Origin: Candidatus Pollutiaquabacter sp.
GTDB taxonomy: Bacteria > Bacteroidota > Bacteroidia > AKYH767-A > 2013-40CM-41-45
Assembly (NCBI GenBank): GCA_903854075.1
Contig: CAINVI010000213.1
Location: forward strand, 1 to 6,843
Direction of reading: 5' to 3'
DNA length: 6,843 bases
The number at the start of each line of letters is the position of its first letter. Positions within the stretch are counted from its first letter, which is position 1. Under the pieces are notes generated by a model. The model was given only the letters and a program-made list of their open reading frames with translations. It was not told the DNA's origin and searched no databases. This document shows positions 1 to 5,500 of the stretch, one piece after another. The position numbers and the translations under genes are program-made.

Positions 1-600
1 AATGGACAGACCTACACTCAAAGCGGCACCTATTCTTCCGTGAGCGGTTGTGTAACCAACGTGTTGACCTTGACGATCACGCCAAGCTCGACGGTGCCTT
101 CTACTGCTTCAGCATGTGGCAGTTACACCTGGGCGGTGAACGGTCAGACGTATACTCAAAGTGGTACGTATTCTTCCGTAAGCGGTTGTGTAACCAGTGT
201 GTTGACCTTAACGATCACGCCAAACTCTACGGTGCCTACTACAGCATCTGCTTGTGATAGCTACACCTGGGCGGTAAATGGTCAAACCTACACGCAAAGT
301 GGAACGTACTCTTCCGTGAGCGGTTGTGTAACCAACGTATTGACCTTAACGATCGCGCCAAGCTCTACGGTGCCTACCACAGCTTCTGCTTGTAACAGTT
401 ACACCTGGGCGGTTAATGGACAGACCTACACTCAAAGCGGCACCTATTCTTCCGTGAGCGGTTGTGTAACCAACGTGTTGACCTTGACGATTACGCCATC
501 TGTTTCCAATACCACGACTATTGCCGCGTGTGGCTCTTACACCTGGTCGGTCAATGGCCAGACCTACACGCAGAGTGGAACATATTCATCTGTTTCCGGC
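1..600 (+). repeat. Tandem 138-bp coding repeats (46-residue modules)
   Basis: Units starting at the Asn-Gly-Gln codons lie at 1, 139, 277, 415 and 553, exactly 138 bp apart; the fifth is diverged and merges into the next region. Each module has two Cys (in AC-x-SYTW and SGCVT), one Trp, and a Thr/Ser-rich strand such as VLTLTITPSSTVP. This looks like a small beta-sandwich module and resembles the AC-DSYTW / GCDSTATLNLTI modules common in large secreted Bacteroidota proteins (from memory, not searched). Protein identity is very high while third codon positions differ widely between most units. The exception is units 1 and 4, which are identical over 77 bp. The array continues upstream of the window. 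Confidence 0.95.
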
Positions 601-2286
601 TGTATTACGGAAAATCTTGTGTTGACCATCAGTAATATCACAGCGAATGCTTCCGTCGCAACTCCTATTGCCTGCAATGGTGGTACGACGACATTGACGG
701 TTTCTGCTACCGGTGGTGTAGCTCCTTACTCGGGTACGGGATCGTTTACTGTTTCTGCCGGTTCTTATACCTATACGGTAACGGATGCTGCAGGATGTTC
801 AGCTATTGTAGCTACTACAGTCAACCAGCCGTCTGTTCTGCTTGCATCATCTTCAGCCGGTACCATCGCATGTTTTGGTGGTAGTACTACGGTGACGGTG
901 TCTGCAATAGGCGGTACTGCTCCATACACCGGAACAGGAACTTTTACCCGTCCTGCCGGATCGTATACTTTCACGGTAACGGATAACCGCGGTTGTGTAT
1001 CCATCACATCGATCACCATTTCTCAACCAAGCGCTCTTGTTGCTTCAGCTTCTGCAGGTACTATCTCATGTAATGGCGGAACCACCACGGTAACAGTTTC
1101 AGCTATCGGCGGCACAGCGCCTTACACCGGAACCGGAAGTTTCACCCGCGCCGCCGGCTCTTACACCTTCACGGTAACTGACAACCGTGGCTGTTCTTCA
1201 ACAGCTGCAGTGACCATTACCCAGCCTTCTGCGATCACACTTGCTTTAAGTAAAACAGATGTCACAACAACTGGTGGTGCTGATGGAACAGCCACTGTGG
1301 TAGCCACCGGCGGCACACCGGGCTACACCTATCTCTGGTCCAATGGCGCTACCACATCCACGACTACCGTACTTACAGCAGCCACTTATACGGTGACCGT
1401 GACCGATGCTAACGGATGTACCAAAACTGGAAGTATTACTGTTGGAAGTCCTCAGTCTGGCGTTTGCGGAAGCTTCCGCACGTACGGCCCGGGTGGTTGG
1501 GGATCTCCGTCCACGTCCATTTCCGGAGCCTACCTGAATGCAAACTTTGCCTCGGTCTTCCCAAGTGGATTGGTGATTGGTGCTTGTAGCTCTTTCCTCA
1601 AGCTGACTTCTGCAACGGCAGTTCGTGCCTTCTTGCCGACCAGTGGAACGCCGAAAAAGCTTAGCACGGGTACCTTGTTGAATCCAACGTCAATCTCTTA
1701 CAGAAACACGCTCGCCGGACAGTTAGTGGCTTTACGGTTGAATATCGCCTTTGACAGTGCTAACGCCGCATTCGCTCCATCCGGAATCCTCTTTAAAAAT
1801 GCTGTTGTTACCTCTGGACAATTCGCCGGATACACAGTGCAGCAGCTTTTCAATGCGGCCAATACCGCGATTGGTTGCGGTGGTACGAAAACCTATCTTT
1901 CAGCATTGACCACTGCGTTAAATTTAGCGAACGAGAGCTGGAGAGACGGTATTCAGCGTAATACCTACATCGCTTGTCCGGGCAACATTGCTGCTCGTGT
2001 GATCGATGAGCCGGGAACGCAGATGAGTCGTCCGGTGGCTTATCCGAATCCGACGGCCGGTCGTTTGCTGATCAATTACGATATGATCGAAACCGGAAAG
2101 GCAACGATTGAAGTGTATAACCTGAACGGTCAGCGCGTGATTTTCCGTGAAGTTGATCACGATGGAATCGGCGACTATACGTTTGAGTTACAATTGAACG
2201 AAGCTGGTTTGACCAACGGGCTTTATCTAATTCGTATGATTCGTAACGGTGTTGCGGATGATATGCGCGTAATCCTGGCGAATTAA
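1..2286 (+). CDS. 5'-truncated T9SS-secreted, SprB-repeat surface protein
   Basis: The frame is open from base 1 and ends at TAA 2284-2286, giving 761 visible residues; the true start and signal peptide lie upstream. The GTG at 40 falls inside a repeat and is not a credible start. Visible order: 46-residue repeats containing SYTWAVNGQTYTQSGTY (window residues 1-200), SprB-like units (223-485) with GG-x-APY and VTD-x-x-GC motifs, a globular region of about 173 residues starting near CGSFRTYGPGGW (489-661), then a type A T9SS sorting domain with YPNPTAGRLLINYD (from about 677) ending in GLYLIRMIRNG and a short hydrophobic tail. The product should be exported by Sec then T9SS and act at the cell surface or outside the cell. 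Repeated beta-rich modules with little charge fit an adhesin or matrix protein; the ligand is unknown. A strong terminator follows 25 bp after the stop. The class of protein is secure; the specific role (adhesion, gliding, biofilm) is inference. Confidence 0.93.
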   Translation, partial: NGQTYTQSGTYSSVSGCVTNVLTLTITPSSTVPSTASACGSYTWAVNGQTYTQSGTYSSVSGCVTSVLTLTITPNSTVPTTASACDSYTWAVNGQTYTQSGTYSSVSGCVTNVLTLTIAPSSTVPTTASACNSYTWAVNGQTYTQSGTYSSVSGCVTNVLTLTITPSVSNTTTIAACGSYTWSVNGQTYTQSGTYSSVSGCITENLVLTISNITANASVATPIACNGGTTTLTVSATGGVAPYSGTGSFTVSAGSYTYTVTDAAGCSAIVATTVNQPSVLLASSSAGTIACFGGSTTVTVSAIGGTAPYTGTGTFTRPAGSYTFTVTDNRGCVSITSITISQPSALVASASAGTISCNGGTTTVTVSAIGGTAPYTGTGSFTRAAGSYTFTVTDNRGCSSTAAVTITQPSAITLALSKTDVTTTGGADGTATVVATGGTPGYTYLWSNGATTSTTTVLTAATYTVTVTDANGCTKTGSITVGSPQSGVCGSFRTYGPGGWGSPSTSISGAYLNANFASVFPSGLVIGACSSFLKLTSATAVRAFLPTSGTPKKLSTGTLLNPTSISYRNTLAGQLVALRLNIAFDSANAAFAPSGILFKNAVVTSGQFAGYTVQQLFNAANTAIGCGGTKTYLSALTTALNLANESWRDGIQRNTYIACPGNIAARVIDEPGTQMSRPVAYPNPTAGRLLINYDMIETGKATIEVYNLNGQRVIFREVDHDGIGDYTFELQLNEAGLTNGLYLIRMIRNGVADDMRVILAN
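667..1455 (+). repeat. Four SprB-like repeats of the first protein
   Basis: Units begin at 667, 865, 1063 and 1261; the first three are exactly 198 bp (66 residues). Shared pattern: I-x-C-x-GG near the start, TVSA-x-GG-x-APY, AGSYT-x-TVTD-x-x-GC, and a closing QPS. Units 1-3 carry a GTG(T/S)FT strand where canonical SprB repeats have Y-x-W-S-x-G. Unit 4 is canonical in having GGTPGYTYLWSNG and VTDANGC but lacks the first Cys (VTTTGG instead of IACNGG). These are extracellular beta-rich modules of the SprB family, used as stalks or adhesive arrays. Units 2 and 3 agree at 39 of their first 44 residues, yet 24 of those 39 shared residues use different codons. Confidence 0.9.
1465..1983 (+). other. 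Globular domain of unnamed type before the sorting domain
   Basis: About 173 residues from CGSFRTYGPGGWGSP to YIACPG are not repetitive and have a normal mix of charged residues, unlike the repeats before them. Landmarks are FRTYGPGGWG, GAYLNANFASVFPSGLVIGAC, FLPTSGTPKKL, LAGQLVALRLNIAFD, FAGYTVQQLFNAAN and ALTTALNLANESWRDG. I recall similar segments (FRT-x-x-x-GGWG ... LAGQLVAL ... N-x-N-x-x-DG) just before the sorting domain in many Bacteroidota exoproteins, but cannot give a family name. It may be the functional head of this protein, with the repeats as a stalk. Helical content looks higher in its second half. No catalytic motif is evident. Confidence 0.6.
2029..2283 (+). other. Type A T9SS C-terminal sorting domain (first protein)
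   Basis: The last roughly 85 residues show the standard order of the family: YPNPTAGRLLINYD, then IEVYNLNGQRV, then a GLYLIRMIRNG strand and a short hydrophobic end (MRVILAN). In known systems this domain directs passage through the T9SS outer-membrane translocon and is removed when the protein is anchored or released. A Pro/Arg-containing linker precedes it. Confidence 0.93.
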
Positions 2287-2310
2287 TCGCCAACTATTGA
2301 GTGGGGGGGG

Positions 2311-2341
2311 ACGGCCGTGCGCAAGCGCGGCCGTTTTTTTT
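2311..2341 (+). terminator. Strong intrinsic terminator after the first gene
   Basis: A 10-bp stem (2311-2320 pairing with 2325-2334, one G-U pair) closes on a GCAA loop, which is a GNRA tetraloop, and leads into a run of eight T (2334-2341). It lies 25 bp past the TAA. A run of eight G (2303-2310) directly precedes the stem. This should end most transcripts of the first gene and separate it from the second. Confidence 0.93.
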
Positions 2342-2394
2342 AAACGTAGTTTTTCGACCTTTTTTTGAAGGTACTCCCTTGTTTTTTTTGTTTT

Positions 2395-2425
2395 TTTGGT
2401 CAATTAGCCCATTTCTTTATTTCAG
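2395..2425 (+). promoter_or_regulatory. Weak candidate Bacteroidota-type promoter
   Basis: TTTG (2395-2398) followed after 19 bp by TATTTCAG (2418-2425) partly fits the Bacteroidota pattern TTG-N(17-23)-TAnnTTTG, with two mismatches in the -7 box. It would leave a leader of about 50 nt before the ATG at 2482. A second, poorer -7-like site, TAATTTG, is at 2442-2448 without a good -33 partner. The surrounding spacer (2342-2481) is strongly T-rich (T7, T8 and T7 runs at 2360-2366, 2382-2389 and 2391-2397), which makes chance matches likely. No Shine-Dalgarno sequence precedes the ATG, as is usual in this phylum. Confidence 0.22.
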
Positions 2426-2481
2426 CTACAGGATTTTATGCTAATTTGTTAGGCTGATCTTTTGATAGTTGCCTAGTTGAA

Positions 2482-2538
2482 ATGAAGTATATAGTCCTGA
2501 TCGTGTTTTTTTTACTGGAAGTAAGGCTTGCTCAGGCA
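2482..2538 (+). other. Sec signal peptide
   Basis: Residues 1-19, MKYIVLIVFFLLEVRLAQA, have a Lys at position 2, a hydrophobic core (IVLIVFFLL) and an A-x-A signal peptidase I site before Ser20. The core is short, and Glu13/Arg15 are slightly unusual next to it. Cys21 is not in a usable lipobox (Gln is at -3), so lipoprotein processing is unlikely. Confidence 0.85.
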
Positions 2539-5500
2539 AGTTGCTCAGTAGTGATCAATTCTTCGGTCGAAACTTGCCCTGCAACCTGTAATGGCTGGTT
2601 GTCGTTTTCTGATACATCAAATGGAGCGACATATTTGCTGGTACTCAACAGCGATACGCTCACCTTTACCGATAGCTTGCGCCTTGATGGATTGTGCGCC
2701 GGAACCTTCAATTATTGGCTTTCCGATTCTCTAAACACTTGTGTAGATTCCGGTTCGATTCAATTGGTCGAACGGGGAGCGCTGACTGTGCATAGTACCG
2801 ATGAATCGTGTAATAGTTCTTGCAATGCTTCGGTGTCTTTTTATTTGCCGTACACCGGTGCCGTCCATAGTGTTGAATTTAACGGAATTACTACTTATTT
2901 TTTTGACAGTCTTTCGTTTACCGGATTGTGTCCGGGCGCCTACAGTTACAGCGTCTCCGGACTCGACACTGCTTGCCGGGATATCGGAACCGTAGTGCTC
3001 GCAGATCACATTCCGCTCTCCGTATCCTTGACACCCTACACGTATCCCAGTGGATATAATATCCAGTGTAACGGTGATCAGAGTGGTTCGATTTCAGCCC
3101 AGGTGACCGGTGGAAATCCTCCATATTCATTCGTCTGGTCAAGTGGCGATCAGTCGCAGGATCTACTTGGAATTACAGCAGGAACCTACCAGTTGCAGGT
3201 GACAGATAGTTTGAATTGCACCGTGCAGGAGTCGGTAACATTGACTGAACCGCCATCGCTCGATCCTTTTATTTCCGGTACGTATTTTTCTATAACTAAC
3301 GTTTCCTGTTTCGGTGGAAGTGATGGGGAGTTGATCATCCATGTAAACGGCGGAACTCCTCCTTATTATTATTCCTGGTCAACCGGCGACAATACAGAAA
3401 CGATAAGCAATGAACCGGCCGGACTCTATTCGGTATTGATATGGGACGATAGCGGTTGTCTGACTTCTTCCGAAGCAACCATCACTCAGCCAGGGCCTAT
3501 GCTGTTGACTACTTTTTCTACGGCGTCCGATTGCCGAAGTGCCAGCGGTTCGGCATCAGTTACCGTGATAGGAGGAACTCCCGGCGCTAATGGCTACAAC
3601 TATTCATGGTCACCCACCGGTGATACAACGACTTCGATAAGTAATGTAAACGGAGGTAATTATGTATTGTCTGTTACCGATGCCAACGGATGTGTTCAGG
3701 CGGAAGCCGTCGTAGTTCCGTTTATCAGCCAGCCCGTGCTGCAGCCCAATATTATTGCCAATGTGCGCTGTAACGGCGACAGTGATGGTGTTGCAACAGT
3801 GAGTGTTATAAGTGGATTATCTCCTTTTACCTACAGCTGGGCGACTTCACCGCCACAAACTGCCGATACGGCCATTGGATTAAGCGCAGGATCTTACGTG
3901 GTGGCGGTCACGGATTCCAACGGTTGTACATCGATCGATGCCGTCACTATTAGCGAACCACCTGCACTATCCGTGATTGCCTCTGCACTTTCGGTATTGC
4001 GTTGTGCTCCGGATAGCGACGGAACCGCCGCGGTAATGATTATCAATGGTGGTGAAGCACCTTACAGTTATCAGTGGTTCCCGTACGGTGGTACAGACAG
4101 CATTGCTTATGGGTTAGCGTATGGAAATTACTCGGTTATAGCAACCGATGCGCAGGGCTGTACTTTTTCCGCGCCCTTATTGGTGGATGCTCCACCGTTA
4201 CTCACGCTGACGGGTATGGTGGGGAATGTGCGGTGCTTTGGAAATGCGGATGGAATTATTTCACTGACTGTTTCCGGCGGCACCGGCAACTATACCTATG
4301 CCTGGAGTCCCGCTGTGTTTGGCACATTTTATGTTACTGATCTTGATACAGGCAACTATCATGTAGAAGTGTCGGATACGAACGGTTGTGTGGTGGCAGA
4401 TTCCTTTTCCGTATTTACACCGCCGCCGCTGGCACTGACAACAACTGCGCTGCCTGCCGGTTGTTTTCAGGCGATGGACGGTGCTGCAGCTGTGTCGGTA
4501 TCCGGCGGTACGCCCGGTTATACATACAGCTGGACATCAACTGGTGGTACGGATTCTGCTGTTGTAAATCTTCCGGCCGGTCCTCATACCGTAATTGTTA
4601 CCGATCTAAACGGTTGTATCGATTCGGCCGTTGCCCAAATCAACGAGCCGCCAGCCATTGCGTTGGATATAGCCGTTGTTCCGCCGAGTTCGCAAGGGTG
4701 CAACGATGGCTTGCTGCAGGCAGCTGCTGCCGACGGTTTTTCGCCGTATACCTATTCCTGGGATGGCGCAAGTAACAGTAATCGTTTGCTGGAACCGACA
4801 ATGGGCATGCATACGCTGTGTGTCGCTGATAGTCATGGTTGCAGCAGCTGCGACAGTATTTATTGGGCCGACAGTTCCTTTTACAATGTTTCCGGCTTCC
4901 TCTATCTGGATCTGAATCAAAATGGAATTCGCGATCGCGGTGAAAATGGTTTGCCATCGTTCAGGATGACTATCGAGCCGGCAGGTCACAGCGTACGTAC
5001 AGGACCGGAGGGAAGATGGGTGGATAATACACTTCAGGATGCAACCTATGCGCTGGTCTTTGATACGTCCAATACCAACTGGCAGCTGACGGTTCCGCCT
5101 GTCCAAACAATTTCGGTTGTAAATGGTAGCGGACGCGCACCTGATTTTGGTGTAATTCCTACCGGTCGATGTCCGCAACCCGAAGTTTCTGTTTTTGCGA
5201 GTGAGCTTTCTCCCTGTGATACCGCCCGTCCGGTTCGGATTCTGATCACCAACGCCCCGTTGGCAACAGCGGCGTTGACCCAATCCTACCTTATGGTAGA
5301 AGCAGACCTTGCATTGACCTTGCATGCTTCCGACCATCCGGTTATCTATGCTTCTCCCGGTGTTTACCGTATCGAAACGGGTGATTTATTGCCCGGGGAA
5401 AGTAAACAGGTGTTATTGCAGTTTGATGTAGCGTGCGCCGTAGTTGATGCGCAAACACTTTGTATCACGACAACGTTGCATCCGACAGATCCTTGTTACG

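Noticed and set aside
40..42. GTG as the start of the first gene
   Set aside because: The frame is open to base 1, and the GTG is a Val codon inside the repeat motif SSVSG that recurs in every unit, with no signal peptide after it.
1..600. CRISPR array
   Set aside because: The period is 138 bp with no distinct spacers, and the whole tract is one conserved reading frame.
2448..2454. GTTAGGC as an integron attC core
   Set aside because: It fits GTTRRRY, but no matching RYYYAAC partner or paired arms lie at the right distance, and no integrase or cassette layout is present; the match is expected by chance.
2530..2544. Lipoprotein lipobox ending at Cys21
   Set aside because: Residues before the Cys are Q-A-S; the -3 position should be Leu/Val-like, while A-Q-A just before is a normal signal peptidase I site.
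4606..5337. 243-codon reverse-strand open frame
   Set aside because: It lies wholly within the second gene and its translation is rich in Arg/Cys with no domain or signal; it is the shadow of a Thr/Ser/Asp-rich coding strand.
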